NCBI GenBank assembly: GCA_009859145.1
Contig: VRVR01000005.1
Location: 186,001 to 250,000 of the forward strand
Direction: 5' to 3'
Source of the DNA: Andalucia godoyi
Taxonomy: Eukaryota; Discoba; Jakobea; Jakobida; Andaluciidae
Length of the DNA: 64,000 nucleotides
Shown here: positions 14,001-20,729 of the stretch, piece by piece
How the letters are laid out: each line of letters starts with the position of its first letter
Numbering within the stretch: position 1 is the first letter of the stretch
Notes under the pieces: generated by a model
The model's input: only the letters and a program-made list of their open reading frames with translations
Databases searched by the model: none
Told to the model about the DNA's origin: nothing
Program-made: the position numbers and the translations under genes

Positions 14001-14290
14001 GCGCTTGCACCAAGAATTTGCTCGACTTCAGCACGCGGCGCAATCTTTTGGGCTTTCGCAGGAGGAAGATCTCTGGAAGAGGATGCATTCTTCCCTTTCT
14101 TTTCTGTATTCAACACAGAGCCTGCATGCGCACGCTTCATGGGAAGCTGAATCGCATCATTGGGAATCGTTCCTGCGAAGGCAAGCCTGTTCTCCAGTTT
14201 CTGCGAATTGGACAGCGCTGCAGAAGCCAGTTCTGTGGGAGGTCTGCGACGATCAGGACGCAATTCCTGGGGTCTGTTGTTATCCGACAT
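2084..14290 (-). CDS. DNAH6: Axonemal inner-arm dynein heavy chain (DNAH6-like)
   Basis: An intronless gene of 4068 residues. I start it at the ATG at 14290 (MSDNNRPQEL); the open frame extends 14 codons further but that part reads like 5' UTR. It carries the linker and tail, then AAA+ modules with Walker A motifs at about residue 1400 (GPAGTGKTETT), 1684 (GPTGGGKTTC), 2026 (GNTGVGKS) and 2380 (GVSGSGKQS). A stalk follows at about 2620-2905, with the microtubule-binding domain near 2730-2820, then AAA5/6 and the C-terminal domain. AAA1 has FDEFNRI. Length and the AAA3-AAA4 sequence resemble single-headed inner-arm heavy chains; the AAA2 loop is GPTGGGKT rather than the GExxxGKT I associate with DNAH7, so DNAH6 is preferred. 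Subfamily is inference; dynein heavy chain identity is certain. It powers sliding of axonemal doublets. Confidence 0.96.
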   Translation of the reverse strand: MSDNNRPQELRPDRRRPPTELASAALSNSQKLENRLAFAGTIPNDAIQLPMKRAHAGSVLNTEKKGKNASSSRDLPPAKAQKIAPRAEVEQILGASASSAVSRPGLGAPLRSGKLQNAGLGVATPMLMDNISLGAMPQMDSNPVLKFIEKIRNSQDSLEFVYLRPVFRDIKAPYNPYDLEIVPYSEIQGRDYFTLSGKGVTHFVGGEAEFTPLDQWEREYRLFHRVLSISFFAQYRRWKSFYVWKSWIRSKKRAYCNSVLSANLFVLDDCLRKALLEVRKSCYKLSTLRLYKMSKSETFTLTTFLTSQHNQKESVAQKLEKAVEQIRVVVREACEQFMERDTSATSGSSVTGQTLNNNATSSHAMGEESAPMSYTQLSAKRAKCRRLFSFIRLADFLVVDSLLNLLLTSVSDMFHQITDLHTRHHFTAQISDVDHASSSSSSASSSSVMETFKAASSMSSLFSIELVFRDDALSCNPTGNSFQTAMETVLKSFIESVAAVPRLSSHDDFQPFILPAISDRGEDVEVGEGPDVAALIAEDEHYAELAVGIRDTLGSAFQDVEKYMEAFERFRILYLENRKMDIYRIREEDHPLEFFSDAMAKYRKQKEEIEGIEPRKDIGVFHVDSTKMKETFLPSPINCLKDIQDLLPVLAKSKNEALLAEISQSNMRLSTAPSSTEEFVNYLSFLQTVSEKMEEFEMKFQAVSDIYSLMEEQKIKVPPDEYSMYNMGTVPKFSMLKTTLQFCEDTKDDNINKFADNLEDTIASTRKDVVRTVEQSRSEKLNDPLVPVADALSFVTNLQRVLTDIKKKSKQFVEHQAMFNRPLANFDDVDEALVEVNLKQKLFKSLDDWSSLVTSWKSSKFFKINMEDVSNETQRYVKTVFQVQKGLPDNRVVPVLKERVDEFKWSLPVLIDLRNESLKPRHWEQITTLFGGFEFQPEMTLGELFALRVFEKKDEVGQISLMATQEAALEELLKKVATQWQNTEFTLLPHKDSRDVYILGGVDEIIAQLEDSSLTIATIQGSRYVGPIKKQVDQWYSDLRLMSETLEELMTCQRNWLYLESIFSAPDIQKQLQSESKMFFQVDKAFKDLMRRTNDNPSVHRALTANGLLDKLQNYNVMLDKIQKSLEDYLEEKRMRFPRFYFLSNDDLIEIISQTANPLAVQPHMSKCFDNIKRLDFGANSVDILAMVSSEGEVVSLGKNLKARNKVEDWLGAVEKAMLVELRKLHKTSVLEYESRSREQWMMEHAAMIILNISQVFWCRRATQCLEATNSREELKKFLQENILALARSAALTRTNLTALQRGMLSALIVIDVHARDIVDEMVENNVGRVTDFGWIKQLRYYWDADEDDLFVRQTNSNFRYGYEYLGCQPRLVITPLTDRIYMTLTGALHLKLGGAPAGPAGTGKTETTKDLAKSLGRQCVVFNCSEGVTFQMMAKFFAGLLQTGAWICFDEFNRINIEVLSVVASQLLTIRSAMLADSEVCVFDGKEMRIRKTMGVFITMNPGYAGRTELPDNLKVLFRPVACMIPDYRMIAEVVLFSEGFENAKSLSRKMTQLYKLSSEQLSSQDHYDFGMRAVKSVLVMAGGLKRANAGINEDLLLIRAMRDSNIPKFLADDVPLFQAIVQDLFPGINIPEHDYGELQRSIEEQLRNRSYVCVPKGITKIIQLYETLNVRHGVMLVGPTGGGKTTCRSVLASALTSLRQDKKSKNDAFQVVHTHELNPKSISYAELYGAFNLTTMEWTDGIVPHIAHEVVADSSLDKKWIVFDGPVDTLWIESMNSVLDDSKLLCLDNGDRIKLTNTVALLFEVQDLSVASPATVSRCGMVYIDPSDLPWDVVVHTWLRTQLPEEIPAELRDHLDTAFHKYVAEGLKFVRKSARMDVPAVAINLVQSCCDLLKALISSNKLDWKDQSGKTKKTLDLLFVFSYVWSIGGNLSTSSQEAFDQFARQLFEGFASIPGAGSVYDYFVECTDGSFKTWNSIVPDFKYIPGAPFFKILVPTMDTVRYSFLLKTLVQSGKPVLFNGNTGVGKSVIVTDCLTREASNLGVDLVSIQFSAQTSAGRTQEMIETKLEKKRKNVIGAAPGKKVVLFVDDLNMPMLETYGAQPPIELLRQMIGGGGFWDAKKLFWKYVQDVTLVSACGPPGGGRNPTTPRLLRFFHLLCIPDLAVDSMKKIFVSILGGFLDNFSADVKNLCKGTVNASIEMYSRISLDLRPTPARSHYTFNLRDLSKVFQGIMQVTPRSVNDVPSFCRLWIHESTRCFHDRLIDSTDRTYFKDLTLELVKRHLGQTIEETEVFNAEKPLIFGDFMKMGVPREERMYELISDLKRLSKVLEDYLDDFNMNTSKQMNLVFFADAISHVTRIARIVRQERGNAVLVGVSGSGKQSLTRLAAAMNDFKCVQIELARNYGLNEFREDLKKLYSIAGVEGKPVVFLLSDNQIVEESFLEDVNNILNSGEVPNLFPADEKEKIINDTRAAARDAGAGEGRDAVYSFFISRVRENLHIVLCMSPVGDAFRTRIRKFPSLVNCCSIDWFDEWPAEALFSVARRDLEEMEVGGDNMRGAFASMCVEIHSSVSRMAHRFYQELRRRFYVTPTSYLEFIKLYRSMLDEKREELSQARDRLKNGLTKLRESNELVAVMRQDLEALQPILIQKTEETAKLLIKVSEDTERANVQRKQIAAEEAIVNEKTAEAEAIAADAQKDLDEALPALEKSLKALDSLNKNDITEMKAYKQPPKLVVTVMEAVCTLRNEKKTDWDTAKVVLGNAQFLKECKEFDKDNIPDAVVKKLQKFIKDPEFEPETVGKQSLAAKSLCMWIIAIDLYNRVAKNVEPKRQALNEAKSKLEVMQAQLAEKRGALNKVESELKELQRLYQTSMKEKADLEMKLDLSEKRLARAGKLTSALASEQERWSNSVQHLDKAIIGLPGSIFLSAASVAYSGPFTAQYRKMLVDQWTDACGAKGIDIADDFSLVGTLSNPVTVREWAIWGLPTDNLSIENGILVARTRRWPLMIDPQGQANRWIRNMEAKNGLKVIKRTEAANALRTLENAVRIGQPVLMEDVGEELDPALEPLLMKQVFKQGQRLLIRLGDSDVDYDPNFRFYMTTKLQNPHYLPEVCIKVTLINFTVTRKGLEDQLLAEAVRKERPDLEEKKDRLITSMAADKKQLKDIEDKILKMLNESEGELLDNEALINTLNDSKVTSGVIAERVAESEEMEIQINASREEYRPLATRGSILYFVMADLSMIDPMYQYSLDYFKKLFILVIDTAEQEKSTHLPTRLRILQDGITSTVYNNVCRGLFEKDKTIFSFLICCQIKRENGSIPTDEWNFMTRGSSLASAVATDPKRPPNVDPSWISEDIWNSLVALDQHVASFKGLLQEVAADLNGWKTWYLDPEPHNAAFPAAREQILNHFQRLLLTKAFREEKFFFAVSRFVLEELGKSFIESPPFDLSRALADSAPATPIIFILSPGADPTSTLLRFAKEKMNYGERTHIISLGQGQGPNAMKLIQQGRRSGDWVVLQNCHLGVSFMPDLERVIGEFEQPGADLHPEFRLWLTSMPSNQFPIPVLQNGVKLTTEPPKGLRANLLRSYGEISPEYIESFASSSSDFPENQCTREFAFKKLLFGLCFFHALIQERRKFGPLGWNIRYEFNSSDLEVSQSWLKMFLSEQPNIPWESLRYIIGEVNYGGRVTDNWDRRCLNSILKFFFNNGILSESYHFSPSGVYYAPQTGLLTDYVSYVEQLPFADDPQVFGMHENANIVFQQQESSRMLSTVLLLQPRAASVSGSGKTSEEVVDDIATDVLSQLPALLSEDEAAAGVFEVLRSGVMDSLSTVLSHEMVRFNKLLRVVKSSLEELKKALKGLVVLSAELDMVVQSLLNNQVPKMWASVAYPSLKGLAAWVKDLVARVEFVRNWLVRGQPNAFWMSGLFFPQGFLTGVLQSHARKYKLPIDSLGFKFVIFNETNHHAMKAPQDGVLVYGLFVDGGRWDPMSGSLEDALPGENITRMPIIHFCPVQNYESPAGSYACPLYKTSVRAGTLSTTGHSTNFVLVVDLPIQDRSADFFVLRGTALLTQPE

Positions 14291-14688
14291 TGGCAAAATT
14301 GAAAAATGAAAAATCAAAAGTACAGAAAACACAGAAGGAAAAAAGAAAAGTAAACAAGGATTGAGAATTGGAAAAATCGAATATAAAAGCTACTTCATTT
14401 AACGAGGGAAACGAAGAATTTGATCTGGACAGTGGGCGGGATAGATAAACAAAGAAGAGACTAGAGAGAGATGAAACCGTCGTGGAAAAAGTGTTTTCTG
14501 CACACCGATTTTGATGCTGGATGCTTGTTGAACTTTTTTCAAACCGTTCGGCGGACCGTGGGTGTTGCTATCTGCTGTGACGCTCTGTCGACGTTTTTGA
14601 GCAAACGGAGATTTTGAAGCGGGGAGGTTGGTGTGCACATTTTTAAACTTTATTTTTCATTCTTGTCTGGGTAGATTATTACCGAAAC
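14291..14688. promoter_or_regulatory. Divergent intergenic region (dynein / MDH1B-like)
   Basis: About 400 bp between two divergent start codons must hold both promoters. It is A-rich near the dynein start and T-rich near the other start. I see no clear TATA box and no convincing ORF. Confidence 0.5.
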
Positions 14689-15813
14689 ATGGCGACTCTC
14701 ATATCTGGTGCTTCATTGCATTCTTCCGTCACAGGTGCTGATCACATTTTTGTAGTAGGCAAAAGCACAAGCCGGTGGTTTGTCAATGCACAGCATTTGA
14801 CTGCACTCCTCTCGGATGCGGTTCCTGCTGTCAAGTCTTCGGTATTTCCTGTGAAGGATGAAGCTTGGAAGGATTTCTATTTGTCAACAGCAAGACAACT
14901 GGGATTCCGTCCCGCAGATCACGATGTCGTGGTTTACACCTCGTCCGGCAGATTCATCGGGGATGAAGAAGCGCTGCTTGCATACATTCAGGCCAAGTAT
15001 GGGATCGATCTTCGCGCGCTGCTACCCAATGAAGCCCTATTTTCAAAGTATGCGGCACAAAATTCAAACGTGGTACGGAGAGCAGCCAGTCTTCTCGAAA
15101 TTGAACAGAAAAAGGCAGAGGAAACAAAGGTCCGCAATACTGCTCTGAAAGATGCCAAAGACTCTGCGGAATTATGCCTGAAGATTTCGCAAGAAGTGTA
15201 CAGTCATCTGTGCAGTTTTTCATATCGCGATGTCGAATCATCAATTCAGCGATTGGTTCTCCCAACCGTGAAGCGAGCGGCTCTGGAGCTTGGGAACTTG
15301 GAGACTTTGCGCGAAGCAGATCTGGCTGCTCACGCAAAGGCCATGTCCGAATCCGAAGATACAGCATCCTTTAAGCCAAACAAGACACAGATCCCCAAAT
15401 CAGCATTTTTCGAATATTTCGCTGGTCTGGAAGGGCTGTTGTCGGCATCATTTGACGTTGCAAGAGCATCCATCTTGGCAACCGACCTTGGAACGACGTT
15501 GACGCTTGCATTTGTTGGAAGCGATGTCCCTGATCTTGCGGCTCTGACGATGTTTCTTTCAGAATTTGTGTCTTTCCGACACCGGCTGCTTCGATTATGC
15601 GCTCAATTCACAGCCTCTTCAGGTTCCCAGCTGAATGTGGTTCTTCTAAAACAAGACGCAGAGGCGTCCATTTCCGAACTGTCGAAGGTCATCGACTCGT
15701 ACTATGCAGCACAATCCGCTCAAGAAAAAGTGAATCAAGTCGTCATGGAGCGCATAACATCTCTTGCAAAAGCGTTGCCACCGGCGTCAATCGAATCGGA
15801 ATCGGAAAGATGA
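14689..15813 (+). CDS. Unknown protein with MDH1B-like N-terminal domain
   Basis: A 374-residue intronless protein. Residues ~17-105 (IFVVGKSTSRWFVNAQ to YIQAKYGID) follow the pattern of the N-terminal thioredoxin/glutaredoxin-like domain of MDH1B: FVxxG start, PxxxxxxxxPVxxExWxDF in the middle, and a GG-like (here IGD) loop before a final helix ending in Y-G. The catalytic malate dehydrogenase domain of MDH1B is absent; instead residues ~120-360 are predicted helical and partly charged. MDH1B is a poorly characterised protein of ciliated organisms, so a flagellar role is possible but only inferred. It is divergent from the dynein heavy chain and convergent with AP5M1, stops about 100 bp apart. 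The resemblance is by eye and could be chance. Confidence 0.6.
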   Translation: MATLISGASLHSSVTGADHIFVVGKSTSRWFVNAQHLTALLSDAVPAVKSSVFPVKDEAWKDFYLSTARQLGFRPADHDVVVYTSSGRFIGDEEALLAYIQAKYGIDLRALLPNEALFSKYAAQNSNVVRRAASLLEIEQKKAEETKVRNTALKDAKDSAELCLKISQEVYSHLCSFSYRDVESSIQRLVLPTVKRAALELGNLETLREADLAAHAKAMSESEDTASFKPNKTQIPKSAFFEYFAGLEGLLSASFDVARASILATDLGTTLTLAFVGSDVPDLAALTMFLSEFVSFRHRLLRLCAQFTASSGSQLNVVLLKQDAEASISELSKVIDSYYAAQSAQEKVNQVVMERITSLAKALPPASIESESER

Positions 15814-15914
15814 TTTAGGAATCTCTCTCTCCCCTTCTTTCTTCTCCGAGGTAGATATATTTGATTTTGCATATTGCAAGTACAGTGTCTTCAAAAATTC
15901 AAAATGGATTCAAT

Positions 15915-17561
15915 TCAAGATTGTAAATCATTCCCAAAATGACAATCAGAAAGGAGCAGTTCACACGTGCTTTTCGGATCAACTTCAAACTCTGGATAGA
16001 TCGAGAAGGCGCCGATTTTGACTTGGGAAACCGAGAACTCAGTGATCTTCATTCGCACATCCGCAAAGGAGTCTGCCACAATGTGCTCGACATCAGACAT
16101 ATCACTCAATACGCATGAGAGGACGCAAGATAGAGAATACTCACCGCGCTTCAACTGTGTTCGTGACAGCACCGACCATGACAGCCCGGGTTCGAGAGTG
16201 ACTTTTCCGGATTTGGTTTCAGAATGAACGACAGAAAACTTGTTGGAAGCAGCAAACGGAAATCGCACTTCCATGTACTCTACTGTGCACGCCGAAGGGA
16301 TGCGTGCAGGAGGAGACACACGGACCACGCAGTCCAACCCTATCTTGTTGGAACCACGAATAGAGCACCGGAAATCGCAGGTCATCAGATTGAGAAATTC
16401 GTCGACTAATGATTGCTTCACACGATACTGACACAGATTAAACCGCCAAAGAACAGGACAGAAATACAGAGAAACCGCTTGTCCACGCAAGTCCACAGAC
16501 TGCACACACGGATGAGTGGAGATGTCTTCCATGACTGAAGAGTCTTGCAAAGAGAGCGAAATATCAGGCATACCGTCCAGCACAGTGTCGCAGCGAACGC
16601 AAGAATGACAAGTGGCGGAGAAGCGCGATAGCCGCTTCGAAATACGTAGAACCTCTTGGATACCGAAGCAAATACTCGGCTTATTTCCTTTGAAGGCGAT
16701 CGGGCGCCAAGCAGGCTGTTTAAGACTGTCTCCTTTCGGCAGAAGCTGTACAGTGTCATGCAGTACATACGCCAACTGTTCATTGTCGTAAATCAGATCT
16801 CCAAACGGCATCGCAGTGGTTACGAAAACTACAAATTGTTGCAGCACCAACTCTACCATTGGCGAGGAGGCAAAAAGTGGGTGCCGTCCAAGCACATCCA
16901 TTGCCAGAAATGCACTCTTGAATTCCATTCTGCAACAAAAAAAAATAAGAAACCAGAAATCATGAGAGAAAAAACCCAAGAACCGATCGAACTGAGAAGG
17001 AATGAACAGCAAACATACTCTTTCAGACAATCAAGATCGAAGGCCACGCGGTTTCCGATATCACGACCAGAATCATCTAATTCAGGCGTTGCGCAAAGAA
17101 AACCACCCTGGGGTTGCACGCAAGAAAAAATACACATCATGGATGAGAAACACTCCACAGCCACCCCGAGAAGATCGAAAAGGGAAAAAAAAATCAAAAA
17201 ATCAAAAAACCAAACAACATCAAGAACACATACGGTTTCTCGAAGAACACAAACAGCGGTTCCTCGACATTGGAAAATGCAGACCTTCCAATCATAAGAA
17301 CATTCTTTCACAACTTGAATAGCGTGGCTTTCGACATCAGAGGCCAACGGTAATTGAGCCCAGGATGCACTGCTTCGTTTTGACCGAAGATCGACAGTGG
17401 AGAATTTCCTACACCAAGCCGTCAACATGTGAGAATGAAATGAACACTGCGAACTCTATGCAATTACGGGCCGGCCCCCCCCTTTCCAAACAAACCACAT
17501 ACCTGGACCAAACAACGCGATAATTGGGATCCAATATCCACAGGCATCGTAGAGACACCAT
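15915..17561 (-). CDS. AP5M1: AP-5 complex subunit mu (four exons)
   Basis: Exons read on the minus strand are 17561-17503, 17408-17234, 17107-17019 and 16929-15915, giving 445 residues and a TAG stop. All three junctions are GT-AG, keep the frame and bring conserved segments together. The first two exons give WILDPNYRVVWSRKFSTVD, matching the N-terminal longin-like start of plant and human AP5M1 (WILxxxxxVxFSRRFPxVE). Exon 4 has LKQPAWRPIAFKG and DISTHPCVQ, both characteristic of the AP5M1 mu-homology domain, then FNLCQYRV. AP-5 is a late-endosomal adaptor acting with SPG11/SPG15. The C-terminal end is shorter than in plants. It converges on the MDH1B-like gene and is divergent from RPA2. 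The identity is strong; the exon 1 start depends on the joined alignment. Confidence 0.88.
16930..17018 (-). other. Intron 3 of AP5M1 (89 bp)
   Basis: It starts GTATGT right after CTGAAAGA and ends in a T-run plus TTGCAG. Removing it joins the phase-2 end of exon 3 to exon 4 in the mu-homology frame. Confidence 0.88.
17108..17233 (-). other. Intron 2 of AP5M1 (126 bp)
   Basis: It starts GTATGT and ends CAACCCCAG, with a long T-rich internal stretch. The phase-0 junction joins CVLRET to GGFLCATPE. Confidence 0.82.
17409..17502 (-). other. Intron 1 of AP5M1 (94 bp)
   Basis: It starts GTATGT and ends GGTGTAG, with TTGAC upstream as a possible branch site. Splicing creates VVWSRKFSTVD, which matches the conserved N-terminus of AP5M1 proteins. 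Confidence 0.85.
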
Positions 17562-18064
17562 GCTACTGCCACGAACGTTGTTTCTCGGGGAAACAAAATA
17601 TAATTATAAAAAATCCAGTTGACCGGGTTACGGAACCAGAGAGGCCCACCACTTCTGAGCAAATTAGTGTCTTCGGTTGCAGGAAACAGTTCATGCGACA
17701 TCTCCAGTCGCCAGCATCACGGACAGCTTTTTTGGCGCCGCACGAAAGCATTTGGCGCGTACGAGTTGCGACTCATTTCCGCATTTTCAGGTTTCAAAGG
17801 CCTCCAGCGCGCCTCCCAGTATATCCCTTCTCAAATCTCCACGCCTTTTCACTTTTCCTTCCTCTTTTTTCCTTCTCCTTTGTTTGAATTTTAAACATTT
17901 TAAAATTATAATAATTATTTTTTTGATTTTTGATTTTAATCGACCCTATACTTCCCCGTGCTCCTCGTATTCTCATCCCGAAGTTGATCATCAGTCTTCT
18001 TTCTCTCTTCTCTTTTTCTTTTTAAGTGTTTAAATATCAATCTGTTTCGCAAGCGTTCGACAGA
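17562..18064. promoter_or_regulatory. Divergent intergenic region (AP5M1 / RPA2)
   Basis: About 500 bp between divergent starts. It contains an AT-rich run near 17890-17940 and a pyrimidine-rich tract (17985-18022) immediately before the RPA2 start. An 81-codon ORF on the minus strand overlaps AP5M1 exon 1 in another frame and is not supported. Confidence 0.5.
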
Positions 18065-18886
18065 ATGAATACGTTTGATGCAAGTGCGGGTGGGTTCATG
18101 ACGAATCCGTCAACACCAGCAGGAAAACAAGGATCACAGTCGGCTTCTCCGAACAAACGTGGTGATCGTCAGGTTATGCTTCCCGTCACTTGTCGAATGT
18201 TGAGTACTGCGGTTCTGCAGCCGGACGATCACTATGCCTTTGATGGCATTGCTCTTTCTCAGGTCACGATGGTTGCTCTTGTCGAGCACGTTGAGGAAAA
18301 TGCGACGAATTGCACATACAAAGTGTCCGATGGTACGGGGTCCGTTGATGTTCGGATCTGGATTACGCAAGATGACCAAGGGTACATCGACTCAAAGAGA
18401 CACGAGTGGCGAGAAGGTGCGTATGTTCGAATTTACGGAATCGTGCGTTCTTGGCAAAAGCAGCTCTCCATCGTTGCATACCGATTGATGGTTGTTCAGG
18501 ATCCGAATGAAATTACATTCCATCTTTTGGAAACGATGCATGTGTTCGCAGGAATGAAGGCGCAGGGAGCAGATCATTCTTCAGGGATGGGAAACCTCGG
18601 CGCTGCTCCAGCTGGCATGTTCTCTGGGTCGTCTGCCGGTGGACAATCGCTGTATGGGGGTGTTCAAAGCAGCGGCACTTCCCAAGGCTCCGCAGTGTTT
18701 GAGATTGTGCAGCGATTCTCTTCGCTGCCGGCATACAAGGAGCATGGACCATCACGCACAGATATTCAGCAGGCAATGCAGTCTCGGATGAACAGTGATC
18801 AAGTGAACAGCGCTCTCGAGTTTCTCCTCGAAGACGGCCAGTTGTTCACGACGATCGATGATCATCATTTTAAGCTGATTCAGTAG
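18065..18886 (+). CDS. RPA2: Replication protein A 32 kDa subunit
   Basis: A 273-residue protein. I start it at the ATG at 18065; the frame extends upstream only to a GTG. A Ser/Gly/Pro-rich N-terminus (the region phosphorylated in other RPA32 proteins) leads into RQVMLPVTCRML, then the OB-fold DNA-binding domain at about residues 45-160 (YKVSDGTGSVDVRIW, YVRIYGIVRSW, LLETMHVF). A glycine-rich linker and a C-terminal winged-helix domain (~205-273, ending DDHHFKLIQ as in other RPA32) follow. It is the middle subunit of the trimeric single-strand DNA-binding complex in replication and repair. It is intronless and converges on MECR. Confidence is high from domain order and the characteristic C-terminus. 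Confidence 0.93.
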   Translation: MNTFDASAGGFMTNPSTPAGKQGSQSASPNKRGDRQVMLPVTCRMLSTAVLQPDDHYAFDGIALSQVTMVALVEHVEENATNCTYKVSDGTGSVDVRIWITQDDQGYIDSKRHEWREGAYVRIYGIVRSWQKQLSIVAYRLMVVQDPNEITFHLLETMHVFAGMKAQGADHSSGMGNLGAAPAGMFSGSSAGGQSLYGGVQSSGTSQGSAVFEIVQRFSSLPAYKEHGPSRTDIQQAMQSRMNSDQVNSALEFLLEDGQLFTTIDDHHFKLIQ

Positions 18887-19242
18887 TTTTGCAATTTGGC
18901 ACTCGTTTACTGACAGCGTCTCCCGCCAATCTTCGTTTATATGCGAGTCCGTATCAATGCTGTTGGTCAGCAGAGAAAAAAATTAAGATAATCCCTTCTA
19001 ATATGTACTTAAAAAATCAAACAAACAAAAAGAAAACATTCTTTACAAATTTAAAAAATAGAATCGATGGAAAATGAAAAGCTGAATAAAAAATCGCTCG
19101 AATAAGAAACCAAAACAACAACAACAACAACAACCCGCATAATCATGTCAAACAAGCCGTGTGAATTTGTTTGTTTCTTTTATACTGAGAAAATGTGCAA
19201 AAAGAAAAAAAAAGGATATGAGGGGAGGGGGAACAACTTCTT
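18887..19242. other. Convergent 3' intergenic region (RPA2 / MECR)
   Basis: About 350 bp between two facing stops. It is A-rich with a short CAA repeat at about 19114-19134. I see no gene. Confidence 0.5.
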
Positions 19243-20380
19243 CTACTCGAAAGTCAACAGAACTTTGCGGCCACGGAAACCAGTCTGCGACTTCTCCAAG
19301 GCTGCAGAAAAGTCAGCAAACTTGACTCGTTCCAAGGCGAGCTTAAGCTGTCCTTTCTTGACCATTTCTGCCACCTCAGACTGCATCTTGCGGCGGTCAT
19401 CTGCAGAGTGTGAGTTGTACCAGCGAGACATCCAGAAGCCTTTCACGCTGATGTTCTTGAAGATCAGCGAACTGGTGGGAATCGTAACGCCCTGTCGTCC
19501 AAGACCACCATACGTAACAAGAGAGCCATTGTCACCCAGAGCACGCGACAAATTGGTCGCCGACGGACCTCCAACAGCGTCAAACGCAACTTTTGCTGCA
19601 GGCAGCTCGGCCAAAATCTTCTTCATTTCATGTGACGCAAAGAATTCTTCGTGAACAACCACATCAGCACCGAGAGCCTTGAGGGCATCAACAGTCTGTT
19701 CATAGTTGGGTCGATTGCGTACAACGTTGATTGTTCGGATTCCACGCGCCTTTGCGATTTGAATCACAGAGAGACCAACAGTCGAATTGGCCGCATTTTG
19801 GATGACAACATCTCCCTTTGACAAGGATGCAAAATCCGAGAGCAGGCGGTACGCCGTGCAAGGGTTCACAGACAACGTCGCTGCATATTCGACAGGAAAA
19901 TCCTTGCCAAACGGAAGAGCATCCAGCGAATCTGCGCTGGCAACCAGGTGCTGTGCCCAGGTTCCGAGACCGGGCTTTGTGGGGATTACAACGTCTCCAG
20001 CCTTGAGCGTCTTGACAAGGGAGCCAACCTTTTCAACAATACCAACGCCCTCGTTTCCAGCAGTAGCGGGGAATGCGGAAGTCTTGATTCCGTAATTACC
20101 CTGGACTGCATTAAGATCGGCAGGATTGATGGGAGCGGCAACCATGCGGACAAGCACTTGAGAGTCTCCCAGAGACTTGGGTAGTTCTATGGACTCGCGT
20201 CTATTTGAAAATAATTGCAGAGGTAAAACACGCATTGTAAGAGAATACACTGTTCCAAACGTTCATAAACCATTTCTTCAGAATGACATACTTGAGGACC
20301 ACTGATGGTGCCCCATACTCCTTAAATCGGATGGCTTGAGACGAAGCAAAACGACGGAAAACAGACCTGAACTGCAACAT
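19243..20380 (-). CDS. MECR: Mitochondrial trans-2-enoyl-CoA reductase (two exons)
   Basis: Exon 1 is 20380-20292 and exon 2 is 20200-19243, giving 348 residues. The N-terminus MLQFRSVFRRFASSQ is a typical Arg-rich mitochondrial presequence. The medium-chain reductase fold follows: AAPINPADLNAVQGNYG contains the catalytic Tyr (Y66), then GNEGVG, GLGTWAQH, VNPCTAYR, QNAANSTVG for cofactor binding and INVVRNRP. These segments match human MECR and yeast Etr1 closely. The enzyme does the last NADPH-dependent step of mitochondrial fatty acid synthesis, which feeds lipoate and acyl-ACP for LYR proteins. Convergent with RPA2; the same strand as TMC downstream of its stop. It could be called a quinone oxidoreductase by generic tools, but NYG and GLGTW favour MECR. 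Confidence 0.92.
20201..20291 (-). other. Intron of MECR (91 bp)
   Basis: It starts GTATGT and ends TTTTCAAATAG. Splicing joins VVLK (phase 2) to RESIELPK and restores the N-terminal beta-hairpin seen in other MECR proteins. Confidence 0.88.
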
Positions 20381-20442
20381 GAAAGAGGAGACGGGGGGTT
20401 CGTACGAAGCAGAGAAACAAGGAGGAAGGGGAGGGGGAAAAG

Positions 20443-20476
<34 letters not shown>

Positions 20477-20729
20477 AATAATAATCAAACAAGAAGAAAA
20501 ACACTCTTACACGCGTCTGCCTCGCAAATGCATGAAAAGAACGGTAGCGACAGATGCATGACAGCCTGTCACTATGACACCACGGACGGTTACGGCAGAT
20601 ATTCTAACCCCTCGGCGGTCGGGGAAAAGAATTTCGATGCGTTTTGGGCGAGAGCAGGCGACTGGCGCGCACGGAGCAACGACCAGAATAAGAATAATAA
20701 GAATAGTAATTTAAAAATAGAATGGCCCA
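20381..20729. promoter_or_regulatory. Intergenic region upstream of MECR
   Basis: About 350 bp between the TMC stop and the MECR start, both on the minus strand. It includes an (AAC)n/(AAT)n microsatellite at about 20443-20485 (pyrimidine-rich GTT on the MECR sense strand). I see no other gene. Confidence 0.45.
20443..20485. repeat. (AAC)n-(AAT)n microsatellite
   Basis: About ten AAC units run into a few AAT units, upstream of the MECR start. Confidence 0.9.

Noticed and set aside
17456-17701. 81-codon minus-strand ORF with two hydrophobic segments, upstream of AP5M1
   Set aside because: It overlaps AP5M1 exon 1 in another frame and uses the same GTATGT as donor. The AP5M1 reading gives a conserved N-terminus, so this ORF is probably a shadow.
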